Assembly: GCF_002860365.1 (NCBI RefSeq)
Contig: NZ_NMWT01000025.1
Location: 62,001 to 126,000 of the forward strand
Source of the DNA: Bifidobacterium parmae
GTDB lineage: Bacteria; Actinomycetota; Actinomycetes; Actinomycetales; Bifidobacteriaceae
Length of the DNA stretch: 64,000 nt
Direction of reading: 5' to 3'
This document shows positions 37,133 through 45,371 of the stretch, piece after piece. The stretch's first letter is position 1. Every line of letters begins with the position of its first letter. The position numbers and the translations under genes are program-made. Below the pieces are notes generated by a model that worked only from the letters and a program-made list of their open reading frames with translations, ran no database searches and was not told where the DNA came from.

Positions 37133-38284
37133 ATGGCTGAAATCAAGGAAGCCACGGTGGCTTTCGGTGTGCTGGACGAGACGTCGGATACGGAATCCCG
37201 CGTCGCGTTGACACCGGACATCGTCACCAGGCTCGGGCGGAGCGGAATCTCCTGCCTGATCGAACGCGGCGCCGGCGCCGCGGCGCACTACACGGACGAG
37301 GACTATGCGAAGGCGGGCGCCACGGTCGCCCCGCGCGACGAGGTGATCGCCAAGGCGGACGCGCTCGGCTTCGTCGACCGGCCGTCCGCCGAAACCGTCG
37401 CCAAGCTCAGGGCCGGCCAGTGGGTGATCGGCATGCTCGGCTCGTTCACCGACGCCGACTACGTCGACGCGCTCGATAAGGCCGGAATCGTGGGCATCGC
37501 CATCGAACGCCTGCCGCGCCAGCTGTCCAGCGCGCAGTCGATGGACGAGATGACCTCGCAGAACTCGGTGATGGGCTACAAGGCGGCCATCCTCGCCGCC
37601 GACGCCTACGGCTCGTTCCTGCCGATGATGACCACCGCCGCCGGAACGATCCGCCCGGCGAAGGCGCTCGTGCTCGGCGCGGGCATCGCGGGACTCCAGG
37701 CCATCGGCACGCTGCGCCGACTCGGCGCCGTCGTCACCGCGTACGACGTGCGCCCCGCCTCCAAGGGCGAGGTCGAATCGCTCGGCGCGAAGTTCCTCGA
37801 CCTCGGCCTCGACTTCTCCAAGGGCCAGGGCGAAGGCGGCTACGCGCGCGCCCTGACGCCCGAGGAGCAGAAGGAGCAGCAGGCCGCGGTCGATGCGAAG
37901 GCCGCCGGCTTCGACATCGTCATCACCACCGCGAAGGTCCCCGGCCGCAGGCCCCCGGTGCTGCTCACCAAGGCCGGCGTCGACGGCCTGAAGCGCGGCG
38001 CCGTGATCGTCGACTGCGCGGCGTCCGAGCTCGGCGGCAACGTCGAGGGCTCCGCCATCGGCACGCGGACCACCGAAGGCGGCGTCACCATCATCGGCGC
38101 GCCGTACCTCGCCTCCGGCGTCGCCACCACCGCGTCGGACCTGCTCGCGCGCAACGTGGCCGACGTGCTCGCCCACTTCGTGCGCGACGGCGTGCTGTCG
38201 CAGGATCCGTCCGAGGAGCTCGACGCCGCGCTCGTCGTCGCCGGCCGCGCCGAGGCCGCCGGAACCGCGGCCGAAGAGAAGTAA
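37133..38284 (+). CDS. pntAA: NAD(P) transhydrogenase subunit alpha, part 1
   Basis: A 383-residue NAD(H)-binding subunit (domain I) of proton-translocating transhydrogenase, which passes hydride between NADH and NADP+ using the membrane proton gradient. TDTESRVALTPD is near the N-terminus, QNSVMGYKAAILAAD and the Rossmann VLGAGIAGLQAIGTLRRLGA follow, then DFSKGQGEGGYAR. The membrane segments found at the C-terminus of the fused E. coli PntA are absent and are encoded by the next gene. ATG 37133 follows AGAAAGGGCTCTC. The three genes form one operon. Confidence 0.95.
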   Translation: MAEIKEATVAFGVLDETSDTESRVALTPDIVTRLGRSGISCLIERGAGAAAHYTDEDYAKAGATVAPRDEVIAKADALGFVDRPSAETVAKLRAGQWVIGMLGSFTDADYVDALDKAGIVGIAIERLPRQLSSAQSMDEMTSQNSVMGYKAAILAADAYGSFLPMMTTAAGTIRPAKALVLGAGIAGLQAIGTLRRLGAVVTAYDVRPASKGEVESLGAKFLDLGLDFSKGQGEGGYARALTPEEQKEQQAAVDAKAAGFDIVITTAKVPGRRPPVLLTKAGVDGLKRGAVIVDCAASELGGNVEGSAIGTRTTEGGVTIIGAPYLASGVATTASDLLARNVADVLAHFVRDGVLSQDPSEELDAALVVAGRAEAAGTAAEEK

Positions 38285-38302
38285 GAAGGGAAGGAAACGC
38301 AA

Positions 38303-38602
38303 ATGCCCACGCTCGTCGTCTCCATCACACTGTTCGTGCTGGCGCTGCTCATCGGCATCGAGGTGATCGGCAAGGTGCCCGCCACCCTGCACACCCCGCT
38401 CATGTCCGGCGCGAACTCCATCCACGGCATCGTCATCGTCGGCGTCGTCATCGTCGCCGCCGAGGCGAACTCGCCGCTCGCCTACGTGTTCATCTTCCTC
38501 GCGGCCGTGCTCGGCACGATGAACGTGGTCGGCGGCTACGTCGTCACCGACCGCATGCTCGAGATGTTCAAGTCCAACAAGAAGAAGGGGGAGGAGAAGT
38601 AA
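38303..38602 (+). CDS. pntAB: NAD(P) transhydrogenase subunit alpha, part 2
   Basis: A 99-residue membrane subunit with three to four helices (about residues 2-22, 35-52, 55-80), matching the C-terminal membrane part of PntA. SGANSIHGIVIVG is the conserved helix motif. It begins 18 bases after pntAA with GAAGGGAAGGAAACGCAA upstream, and its stop TAA is directly followed by the ATG of pntB. Together with PntB it forms the proton channel. Confidence 0.95.
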   Translation: MPTLVVSITLFVLALLIGIEVIGKVPATLHTPLMSGANSIHGIVIVGVVIVAAEANSPLAYVFIFLAAVLGTMNVVGGYVVTDRMLEMFKSNKKKGEEK

Positions 38603-40024
38603 ATGGCCTCCGCAACCGTCGGAACCATCGACATCGTCGCCTGGTTCGTCTACCTGTTCTCCGCCGTCATGTTCGTCGTCGGCCTGCACTTCATGAACTC
38701 GCCGAAGACCGCCCGCAAGGGCAACCAGATCTCCGCGTTCGGCATGGTTGTCGCCGTGCTCATGGCGTTCATCGTGCTGTTCGCCAAGGGCTTCGTCAAC
38801 ACGGTCGCCGTCGTCGTGCTCGTCGTCGGCATCCTGATAGGCGCGGTCGCCGGCGTCGTTTCCGCCAAGAAGGTCAAGATGACCGACATGCCGCAGCTCG
38901 TCTCCGTGTTCAACACTGTCGGCGGCGGCGCTGCCGCGCTCGTCGCCCTCAACGACATCCTCACCAAGGAGGGCGTGCCGGACCTCGTCGTGCTCATCAC
39001 CGCCGGCCTCGGCATCCTCATCGGCTCCGTCACGTTCACCGGCTCGCTCATCGCCGCCGGCAAGCTGCAGGGCGTCAAGTGGGTGAAGAAGCTCACCCTG
39101 CCCGGCAAGGGCGTGTGGAACATCGTGTTCATCGTCCTCACGGTCGCCAGCTTCGTCATGCTGTGCGTCCAGCCCGGCCAGCGCCTCCTGTGGTCGATCC
39201 TCACGACGCTGTTCGCCCTCGGCTACGGCCTCGTGTTCGTTATCCCGATCGGCGGCGCCGACATGCCCGTCGTCATCTCCGTGCTCAACGCCTGCACCGG
39301 CACCGCCGTCGCCATGTCCGGCCTCGCCATCGACAACGTCGCCCTCATCGTGGCCGGTGCGCTCGTCGGCTCCGCCGGCGTGACCCTGTCCATCCTCATG
39401 GCGCAGGCCATGAACCGTCCTCTGCTGTCCGTCCTCGCCGGCGGCTTCGGCGGCTCCGACGCGGCCGCCGCCGGCGACGGCCCGGAGGGCACGATGAAGG
39501 AGACCTCGCCGGACGACCTCGCCGTCCAGCTCGTCTACGCCGACAAGGTCATCTTCGTGCCCGGCTTCGGCCTCGCCCAGGCGCAGGCCCAGCGCGAGCT
39601 CGCCGACCTCGGCGAACTGCTCAAGAGCCATGGCGTCGAGGTCTCCTACGCGATCCACCCGGTCGCCGGCCGCATGCCCGGCCACATGAACGTGCTGCTC
39701 GCCGAGGCCAACGTGCCCTACGAGGAGCTCGTCGATCTGGAGGAGATCAACCCGCAGTTCCCGTCCGCCAACGTCGCCCTCGTCGTCGGTGCCAACGACG
39801 TCACCAACCCGGCCGCCCGCCGCCCCGGAACCCCGGTCTCCGGCATGCCGATCCTCGACGTCGACAAGGCGCAGAACGTGGTCGTCATGAAGCGCGGCCG
39901 CGGCACCGGCTACGCCGGCATCCAGAACGAGCTCTACTTCGAGGACAACACGCAGATGCTGTTCGGCGATGCGAAGAAGAGCCTGCAGGCCGTCATCGCC
40001 GCCGTCAAGGAGCTCCTCGCGTAG
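38603..40024 (+). CDS. pntB: NAD(P) transhydrogenase subunit beta
   Basis: The 473-residue beta subunit has about nine membrane helices in its N-terminal 275 residues, then a cytoplasmic NADP(H)-binding domain with FVPGFGLAQAQAQ, YAIHPVAGRMPGHMNVLLAEA and GANDVTNPAAR. It completes the transhydrogenase that supplies NADPH for biosynthesis. The ATG abuts the pntAB stop codon with GGGGGAGGAG inside the end of pntAB as ribosome site, so translation is coupled. A strong terminator follows at 40050. Confidence 0.96.
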   Translation: MASATVGTIDIVAWFVYLFSAVMFVVGLHFMNSPKTARKGNQISAFGMVVAVLMAFIVLFAKGFVNTVAVVVLVVGILIGAVAGVVSAKKVKMTDMPQLVSVFNTVGGGAAALVALNDILTKEGVPDLVVLITAGLGILIGSVTFTGSLIAAGKLQGVKWVKKLTLPGKGVWNIVFIVLTVASFVMLCVQPGQRLLWSILTTLFALGYGLVFVIPIGGADMPVVISVLNACTGTAVAMSGLAIDNVALIVAGALVGSAGVTLSILMAQAMNRPLLSVLAGGFGGSDAAAAGDGPEGTMKETSPDDLAVQLVYADKVIFVPGFGLAQAQAQRELADLGELLKSHGVEVSYAIHPVAGRMPGHMNVLLAEANVPYEELVDLEEINPQFPSANVALVVGANDVTNPAARRPGTPVSGMPILDVDKAQNVVVMKRGRGTGYAGIQNELYFEDNTQMLFGDAKKSLQAVIAAVKELLA

Positions 40025-40049
40025 ACGAGCCGTTCCGCGTCGGACGAGC

Positions 40050-40076
40050 AGTGGCCCCTCCATCGGAGGGGCCACT
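40050..40076. terminator. terminator after pntB
   Basis: AGTGGCCCCTCC pairs perfectly with GGAGGGGCCACT around a 3-base loop, between convergent genes. Confidence 0.8.
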
Positions 40077-40134
40077 CGCGTATTCCCGGTCCGGCCGGCC
40101 GGCCGACGGATCGGGCGGGGAGACCGACCCGGCC

Positions 40135-41136
40135 TCACAGATCGAACACGCGTCCCACGAACGCGGTGACGCGCCGCCAATACGAATCGGGGTCGGTGCT
40201 GGCCGCCATCGCGTGGGCCGCGCCGGGGACGACGAGCACCTCACGGTCGATGCTCGCGCAGGCCGCGACGTTGCGGTCCAGGAACGCCGGATCGACGAAC
40301 GTGTCGGCGCCGCCGTGGATGAACATCATCGGGATGATCGTCCGCCGCAGCGAGGGCAGACAGCTCGCCTCCTTGAACCCGTATCCCGCGGCGCACCGGC
40401 AGACGGCGCTCATGCAGCGCACCACGGGGACGCCCATCCAGCGGTACGGCAGGCGGTACATGCCCTTCGCGTTGAACAGGAACTGATCCCAAACGGACGT
40501 GTAGCCGCAGTCCTCGATGGCCGCCTTCACGTTGCGGGGCAGCGAGGGGTCGCCGGTCGTCATCATCACCGTCGCGGCCCCCATCGAAACGCCGTGCAGC
40601 AGGATGCGCGCATCCGGATCGCTGGCGACGATCAGCGATATCCATCCCAGCAGGTCGCCGCGTTCCAGCCATCCCATGCCGATGTAGCGCCCCCCGCTCG
40701 GCTCATGGGCGCGCTGGGCCGGGATCAGCACGGTGAACCCCATGCGCGCGAACCGGTGCGCGTACTTCGCCATGTCGCGGGGACCTCCGGAATACCCATG
40801 GAGGGTGATCGCATAGAGGTGCGGGGCGGGGGAGGCGCAATCCGGATCGAACAGCCATCCGCGCAGATCCGTTCCGTCCTCGCCGCGCATCCGCACCGGC
40901 TGGCGTGCCCTGTCGAACCATTGCGCGGCCTCGGCCTCCTCGCCGGCATCGGCGTGCGGCGTCTCCAGATAAGCCGTGGTCGCGCCGTCATGGGCCATCA
41001 GCCGGGCCATCCAATGCGCGTACCGGGTGTCCAGGGACAGATGGAACATCAGCTCCCCCGCGGCCAGCAGGCCGGACCCGAGCATTCCCGCCCCGGCCGC
41101 GACGCCGATCAACGCGTTCCTGGTGATTCGCCTCAT
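40135..41136 (-). CDS. membrane-anchored alpha/beta hydrolase
   Basis: A 333-residue alpha/beta hydrolase with an N-terminal membrane anchor or uncleaved signal (residues about 7-28). The nucleophile elbow is HGVSMGAA, the oxyanion region LHGYSGGP, and a late HGGADTFVD and GAAHAMA give the acid and His. It resembles the YqkD/BAAT-like hydrolases of Firmicutes and bifidobacteria with a helical CAATGYGFKEAS-like lid. The substrate is unknown, perhaps cell-envelope esters. It is transcribed alone, divergent from rplY. Confidence 0.82.
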   Translation of the reverse strand: MRRITRNALIGVAAGAGMLGSGLLAAGELMFHLSLDTRYAHWMARLMAHDGATTAYLETPHADAGEEAEAAQWFDRARQPVRMRGEDGTDLRGWLFDPDCASPAPHLYAITLHGYSGGPRDMAKYAHRFARMGFTVLIPAQRAHEPSGGRYIGMGWLERGDLLGWISLIVASDPDARILLHGVSMGAATVMMTTGDPSLPRNVKAAIEDCGYTSVWDQFLFNAKGMYRLPYRWMGVPVVRCMSAVCRCAAGYGFKEASCLPSLRRTIIPMMFIHGGADTFVDPAFLDRNVAACASIDREVLVVPGAAHAMAASTDPDSYWRRVTAFVGRVFDL

Positions 41137-41216
41137 CGCAGACCTCCTACCGCCCGACGAACAGGTCCCGTATACGATTGTAGTATCCCGGCACCCCTGG
41201 TTGTCCCGCGCCCCGC

Positions 41217-41222
41217 TATAAT
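41217..41222 (+). promoter_or_regulatory. -10 element upstream of rplY
   Basis: A consensus TATAAT preceded by GC lies 174 bases before rplY, giving a long leader. No good -35 is visible at the right spacing. Confidence 0.45.
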
Positions 41223-41395
41223 GGTGAGCTGTTGCTTTGGCGAGGGAAGAGCCGTCCTGCGCACCGCGAAGGTCCGCTTCTTCCGTTATCGACTCGGCGT
41301 GATGAACCTCCTAGGGGCGTTCTGCGGCGCGTCGTGGCGTCAAAAGACAGAACGACAAGTGACACACCAGTCCATACAACCCAAGGAGACCAGAT

Positions 41396-42022
41396 ATGGC
41401 TACCAAGATCGTCCTCAACGGCGAAGTCCGCAACGAGTTCGGCAAGGGCGTCGCCCGCCGCCTGCGCGTCGCCAAGCGCATCCCCGCCACCATCTACGCC
41501 GGTGGCGCCGAGCCGAAGTTCCTCACCCTGCCGATGAAGGAGACCACCCTCTCCCTGCGCCACACCAACGCCCTGTTCGAGCTGAACTTCGGCGATGAGA
41601 AGGCCATGGCCGTCGTCAAGGACGTGCAGCGCAACCCCGTCAAGCGCATCGTCGAGCACATCGACTTCTACGAGGTCAAGGCCGGCGAGAAGATCGACGT
41701 CGAGGTGCCGGTGTTCGTCGAGGGCACGCCGAAGGGCGCCGCCGTCGCGTTCGTCGACATCCAGGAGCTCAAGGTCCGCGCCGACGTCGCCAACCTGCCG
41801 GAGCGCATCGTCGTGAACGTCGAGGGCCTGACCGACGGCACCAAGGTGTTCGCCAAGGACGTCGTCCTGCCCGAGGGTGTCGAGCTCGACGTCGAGAACG
41901 CCGAGGAGTCCGTCGTCACCGTCGAGGTCCCGGAGGATGCCACCGAGTCCACCGCCGCCCCGGAGACCGCCGCGGCCCCGGCCGCCGACGCCGCTGCCGC
42001 CCCGGCCGCCGACGCCAAGTGA
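41396..42022 (+). CDS. rplY: 50S ribosomal protein L25/general stress protein Ctc
   Basis: A 208-residue L25 of the long CTC/TL5 type, which binds 5S rRNA. The N-terminal L25 domain (about 1-95) includes ARRLRVAKRIPATIYAGG, and the C-terminal TL5 beta domain follows (about 96-184). The last 25 residues are an Ala/Pro/Glu tail with AAPAADA repeats, likely disordered. Codon use is highly biased, fitting a ribosomal gene. The ATG follows CAAGGAGACCAGAT. A terminator follows at 42063. Confidence 0.96.
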   Translation: MATKIVLNGEVRNEFGKGVARRLRVAKRIPATIYAGGAEPKFLTLPMKETTLSLRHTNALFELNFGDEKAMAVVKDVQRNPVKRIVEHIDFYEVKAGEKIDVEVPVFVEGTPKGAAVAFVDIQELKVRADVANLPERIVVNVEGLTDGTKVFAKDVVLPEGVELDVENAEESVVTVEVPEDATESTAAPETAAAPAADAAAAPAADAK

Positions 42023-42062
42023 TCGCTGCCGGCGTGAGGCCGGCATGACGATCTGATTTCCC

Positions 42063-42106
42063 GGGAAGACCCGCGACACGTCTCGCGGGTCTTCCCATTT
42101 GCTTTT
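42063..42106 (+). terminator. terminator after rplY
   Basis: GGGAAGACCCGCGA pairs with TCGCGGGTCTTCCC (14 bp) around a 6-base loop, followed by ATTTGCTTTT. Confidence 0.85.
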
Positions 42107-42120
42107 CATAATGTGAACCG

Positions 42121-42217
42121 GCGCACATCCGCCGTTGCGGGATGTGCGAAAGTAACTGACAGCACCGGGCGCCACAAGCGCGCGGCAACCCCTTCGAAAG
42201 GCCGTCATCGTACGGCC
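42121..42217 (+). other. structured leader upstream of ilvE
   Basis: The 120 bases before ilvE can fold into a 9-bp hairpin (CGCACATCC/GGATGTGCG, 42122-42148), a central GC-rich part closed by TGAC/GTCA (42157-42208 region) and containing GGCAACCCC, and a 6-bp hairpin (GGCCGT/ACGGCC, 42200-42217). The last two overlap slightly, so they may be alternative folds. It could be an attenuator or riboswitch, but no known class fits well. Confidence 0.35.
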
Positions 42218-42239
42218 GATTGCAACAAAAGAAGTGAAC

Positions 42240-43367
42240 ATGACTGAGAACACGCATCACGATCCGGCGGCGCTCGACAAGCTGGTCGAGCCGTTCACCG
42301 TACTGCCGAACGAGAATCCCGCCTCCGACGCCAAGCGCGCCGAGCTCATCGACAAGCCGGCCTTCGGCCAGGTCTTCTCCGACAACATGACCCACATGAC
42401 GTGGACCAAGGGTGAGGGCTGGGGCGACCGCCGCGTCGAGCCGTACGCGCCGCTCAAGATGGATCCGGGCGCATCCGTGCTGCACTACGCGCAGGAATGC
42501 TTCGAAGGCCTCAAGGCGTACCGCCACTCCGACGGCTCCACCTGGCTGTTCCGCCCGGACGCGAACGCCGAGCGTTTCCAGAACTCCGCGAAGCGCCTCT
42601 ACCTGCCCGAGCTGCCGGTCGACGACTTCATCGGCTCCGTCGCCGCGCTGGTGCGCCGCGACGCCGCCTGGGTCCCGTCCCGCCGCGAGTACACGCTGTA
42701 CATGCGTCCGTTCATGTTCGCCTCCGAGCCGTTCCTCGGCGTGCGCGCCCCGCACGAGGTCGACTACTGCGTGATCGCCTCCCCGTCCGGCCCGTACTTC
42801 CCGGGCGGCGTCAAGCCGGTGAGCATCTGGGTGGAGGACAAGTGGTTCCGCACCGGCCCCGGCGGCACCGGCTTCGCCAAGTGCGGCGGCAACTACGCCG
42901 CCTCCCTGCTCGGCGAGTACACGGGCATTGAGAACGGCTGCGAGCAGGTCTGCTTCGTCGACGCCGCCACCAAGACCTATCTCGAGGAGCTGGGCGGCAT
43001 GAACATGATGGTCGTCCACAAGGACGGCCACGTGGAGACCCCGTCCCTGACCGGCAACATCCTGCCGGGCGTGACCCGCCGCTCCCTCATCCAGCTGCTG
43101 CAGGACCGCGGCATCGACGTGGTCGAGACGATGATCGCCCTCGAACAGCTGCTCGAGGACATCAAGTCCGGCGAGGTCACCGAGGTGTTCGCCTGCGGCA
43201 CCGCCGCCATCATCACGCCGATCGGACGCTTCAAGTCCCCGAAGTTCGACGTGACGGTCGCCGAGGGCGGCGTCGGCGAGCTCACCCAGTCGCTGCGCGA
43301 CGAACTGCTCGGCATCCAGCTCGGCGAGATCGAGGATCCGCACAACTGGATGTGGAAGGTCTGCTGA
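42240..43367 (+). CDS. ilvE: branched-chain amino acid aminotransferase
   Basis: A 375-residue class IV PLP aminotransferase that makes leucine, isoleucine and valine from their keto acids. The substrate motif YAQECFEGLKAYR is near residue 83, and the PLP lysine is Lys214 in GFAKCGGNYAAS. EVFACGTAAIITPIG gives the phosphate-binding segment. The ATG 42240 has a weak ribosome site (AAAAGAAGTGAAC), perhaps because the preceding structured leader controls translation; a GTG at 42234 is also in frame. It is followed by the accessory island. Confidence 0.95.
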   Translation: MTENTHHDPAALDKLVEPFTVLPNENPASDAKRAELIDKPAFGQVFSDNMTHMTWTKGEGWGDRRVEPYAPLKMDPGASVLHYAQECFEGLKAYRHSDGSTWLFRPDANAERFQNSAKRLYLPELPVDDFIGSVAALVRRDAAWVPSRREYTLYMRPFMFASEPFLGVRAPHEVDYCVIASPSGPYFPGGVKPVSIWVEDKWFRTGPGGTGFAKCGGNYAASLLGEYTGIENGCEQVCFVDAATKTYLEELGGMNMMVVHKDGHVETPSLTGNILPGVTRRSLIQLLQDRGIDVVETMIALEQLLEDIKSGEVTEVFACGTAAIITPIGRFKSPKFDVTVAEGGVGELTQSLRDELLGIQLGEIEDPHNWMWKVC

Positions 43368-43747
43368 AGCGGTCGGGAGTGATTGTTCGGCGGATGCTTC
43401 GAGTCGTGATTCTGATTGGTTGTTCGGAATTGATTTCGCGAGTGTGTTAGTCGGACGCGATCCCAAGAGTCAGTAGTGGGCGACAGGCGGTGCAGTTGTT
43501 GCCCGTGGCCTTATCTTATGAAGCGCCTCATATCGGCTCCATAGCCGGTGTGAGGCGCTTTCGCATATTCCGGCTTTGCATGAAACCGTCCACGGTGCCG
43601 GTGGTGCCGTTTGCGGCGTGAGCCTTGTGGACACCGAGCGGTTGACTTGTCCCGCGATGACGTGACGCATGGCATAGCGGCGGGGATACTTGGGAAACCT
43701 TGGGTACCTGTCGGACTGGGACACACTCCGCGTCGCGATTGATGGAA
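43368..43747. other. intergenic start of the accessory island
   Basis: No supported gene in 380 bases. It contains a strong hairpin at 43521-43560 and otherwise fragmentary short frames. The sequence is less GC-rich than its surroundings near 43380-43450, hinting at foreign or decayed DNA. Confidence 0.5.
43521..43560. terminator. two-tier hairpin downstream of ilvE
   Basis: AAGCGCCTCA pairs with TGAGGCGCTT, enclosing an inner CGGCT/AGCCG stem with a 4-base loop; TTCGCAT follows. It may be the distal terminator of ilvE or belong to a lost gene. Confidence 0.6.
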
Positions 43748-43777
43748 TTGACCTCACCGTGATCACGGTGAGGTCAA
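43748..43777. repeat. 30-bp perfect palindrome
   Basis: The sequence from TTGACCTCACC to GGTGAGGTCAA is perfectly self-complementary with no spacer. It lies directly before the first stem-loop/short-ORF element and could be an operator or a mobile-element end. Confidence 0.75.
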
Positions 43778-43782
43778 AGATC

Positions 43783-43812
43783 GCGGCCGCAAATCGTAGG
43801 ACTTGCGGCCGC
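43783..43812 (+). other. stem-loop of twin element, copy 1
   Basis: GCGGCCGCAA pairs exactly with TTGCGGCCGC around the loop ATCGTAGGAC. It lies 12 bases before an AAGGGAG ribosome site. Copy 2 at 46061-46094 keeps the loop pattern nnCGTArGAC and the pairing although the stem sequence differs. Confidence 0.6.
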
Positions 43813-43837
43813 TTCACTACCCAAGGGAGATACTACC

Positions 43838-43888
43838 ATGAAACGGAGACTCCTAAGAGCCTACGGGCGCTTATGGTGGTGTCTCTGA
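43838..43888 (+). CDS. very short Arg-rich ORF (twin element, copy 1)
   Basis: A 16-residue reading frame, MKRRLLRAYGRLWWCL, follows AAGGGAGATACTACC. After the TGA the same frame continues with CQRSHIVIVAVYSDD and runs to a TAG that overlaps the start of the next gene. Copy 2 (46119) has a similar peptide starting MRTRLLRACG, so the frame is conserved in some form. It may be a real short peptide, a leader, or the interrupted start of a protein of about 55 residues. The function is unknown. Confidence 0.4.
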   Translation: MKRRLLRAYGRLWWCL

Positions 43889-44012
43889 TGTCAGAGGTCT
43901 CACATCGTGATTGTCGCCGTGTACAGTGACGACACATCGTATGTGAACGGCATGCACCGGCTGTTGGGATACCCTGATGCTATGCCATATCCCTACGGGA
44001 AGGAGTCGCGCA

Positions 44013-44288
44013 ATGAGTAGTGTGGATGCGCGTAGAAAAACGCGTGCGTTCAACAATAGGATAGTGTGGCGTAAGGCCGTGCAGGGCGCGCGGCGTGACG
44101 GCACGTCGCTTGAAACCGAGCTTAACCGCGTGGTGTCCAAGTATGCGGCCGTTGCCGATTCGACGACATTCGATGACTGCGATTACATGAATCCCGACTT
44201 GCTGCCGGGGGAGTCCGTGCATAAGACGTCTGATGATACCCGTACGCATTTCGAGTCTTTGCTGGCCGAGGTACGTCGTGGCGTATGA
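44013..44288 (+). CDS. hypothetical protein, 91 residues
   Basis: A small, charged, mostly helical protein beginning MSSVDARRKTRAFNNRIVWR, with a later acidic part (DSTTFDDCDYMNPDLLPGES) and a helical end. I do not recognise a family. The ribosome site GGAAGGAG lies 8 bases before the ATG. The end of the upstream short frame (TAG at 44018) overlaps its start, suggesting coupling. Basic N-terminus plus acidic middle and the toxin-antitoxin neighbourhood allow an orphan antitoxin or DNA-binding role, but this is a guess. Confidence 0.6.
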   Translation: MSSVDARRKTRAFNNRIVWRKAVQGARRDGTSLETELNRVVSKYAAVADSTTFDDCDYMNPDLLPGESVHKTSDDTRTHFESLLAEVRRGV

Positions 44289-44289
44289 A

Positions 44290-44771
44290 ATACGGAGATG
44301 CCGGCATTCCTCGCCTCGTGCTGGGCGGGCGTGAGCCGGCGGAAGAACAGGTCGAACACCTCCAGCCCCCATGCGCAGACCGTCGACGACGCGCGTGCAT
44401 ATCGGGTCCACCCTCTTCCAATCCATGCGCATCAGCCGCGACACGGCGCTCCTGGACGCGTGCACGCTCAGCCAGGCGACCGGCCGTTCGAAATCATACG
44501 TGTACTCGCTCTTCATCCTCGCCCACGACGCCGTCGCGACCGTCACCCTGTGCTCCGCGCAGTCGACGCGGACGGGCGCGTATTCCAGCAGGAGCTTCGT
44601 GCACCCGACGTCGAGATGCCGCCAACGTCGCGCGGGCAGACGGTCGTACGGGTTGCCATGCTTCCCGCATCTGGAGCACCGGTCCATGTCCCGCGAGTAC
44701 GGGCGCACCGGCGCGACGTTGGCGGGCAGGTGCAGCATGCGCTTGAGCGCGCCGGCTGATACGGTAGGCAC
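44290..44771 (-). pseudogene. ISL3-family transposase remnant
   Basis: The minus strand encodes the N-terminal part of an ISL3-type transposase: a zinc-binding start (CSRCGKHGNPYDRLPARRW), then EHRVTVATASWARMKSEYTYDFERPVAWL, HASRSAVSRLMRMDWKRV and ICTRVVDGL. After that the family similarity stops; another frame (EVFDLFFRRLTPAQ) may carry a further fragment, implying an internal deletion or frameshift. The DDE catalytic domain is missing, so it cannot transpose. No terminal inverted repeats were found. Confidence 0.7.
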
Positions 44772-44895
44772 AGGCGTTTCCTCTGTTATCGGTTCTATTT
44801 CTTGGCGGAAACAAACCTAACAGGAGAACGCTTTTCATACCCACACACGCGAAAGCCCCGGCGACGCCGAATCCCACAACTCCCACCACACAAAC

Positions 44896-45039
44896 TGGCG
44901 AAGACTCAATAAGATTCGAGTCGCGCAAGGACTTAGTCAGACGGATTTGTCTAGATTGACGGGTATTGCGACGCAAACAATCTCTAGGATTGAGACGGGC
45001 AAGAAACGCACGGGCGCACTGTCCGGCGATTGCCGTTGA
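44896..45039 (+). pseudogene. XRE-family HTH fragment
   Basis: The frame encodes RRLNKIRVAQGLSQTDLS and RLTGIATQTISRIETGKK, a convincing XRE/Cro helix-turn-helix, then ends at TGA 45037. No ATG, GTG or TTG start with a ribosome site is seen in frame. A different frame continues to 45176 (VVTVSGHVDTRDMGAFMALL...), so the original gene was probably broken by a frameshift. It may once have been a small regulator or antitoxin. Confidence 0.5.
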
Positions 45040-45318
45040 CGGCCGATCGTCGCGCCGTCGTCACGGTGTCCGGGCACGTGGATACACGGGATATGGGCGC
45101 GTTCATGGCGTTGTTGGCTGAGGGCGTGTACGTCTGCGACCGTGTGAACGATTACCGGACGAAAACAAGGATGTGAATCATGGTATGCGCGGACTTCCCT
45201 CACGGCCCGACGCGTGGCCTACCGTCATGCCGCCGATGTGAGCGGCCGATGCTGTCCCTGTTCTACGTCTTGCCGCCTGGTTTTCCTAGCTTTCGCCGGG
45301 CGGCATACCTACCTATTA

Positions 45319-45346
45319 TTTACCTTTTTGGTATATCCTTTATATC
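45319..45346 (+). promoter_or_regulatory. probable promoter of the toxin-antitoxin pair
   Basis: TTTACC (45319-45324) and TATATC (45341-45346) have 16-bp spacing within an unusually AT-rich stretch. GGTATATCC nearby is partly symmetric and may be the autoregulatory operator. Confidence 0.45.
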
Positions 45347-45371
45347 ATCTGATTATCGTTAGGAGGTTGTT

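Noticed and set aside
37118-40180. A long minus-strand frame opposite the transhydrogenase operon
   Set aside because: Pntα/β reading is certain, and the antisense product is a repetitive Asp/Glu/His/Gly sequence without motifs.
42151-42210. SAM-I or SAM-IV riboswitch before ilvE, suggested by GGCAACCCC
   Set aside because: The remaining conserved helices and junction of these classes could not be found, so only a generic structured leader is claimed.
43470-43817. A minus-strand frame of about 115 codons in the gap after ilvE
   Set aside because: It runs through a strong hairpin and the 30-bp palindrome, has no ribosome site and no recognisable domain.
43980-44289. Continuation of the ISL3 frame to 43980 on the minus strand
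   Set aside because: Similarity to transposases ends near 44380; the rest is antisense to the 91-residue gene, which has its own ribosome site.
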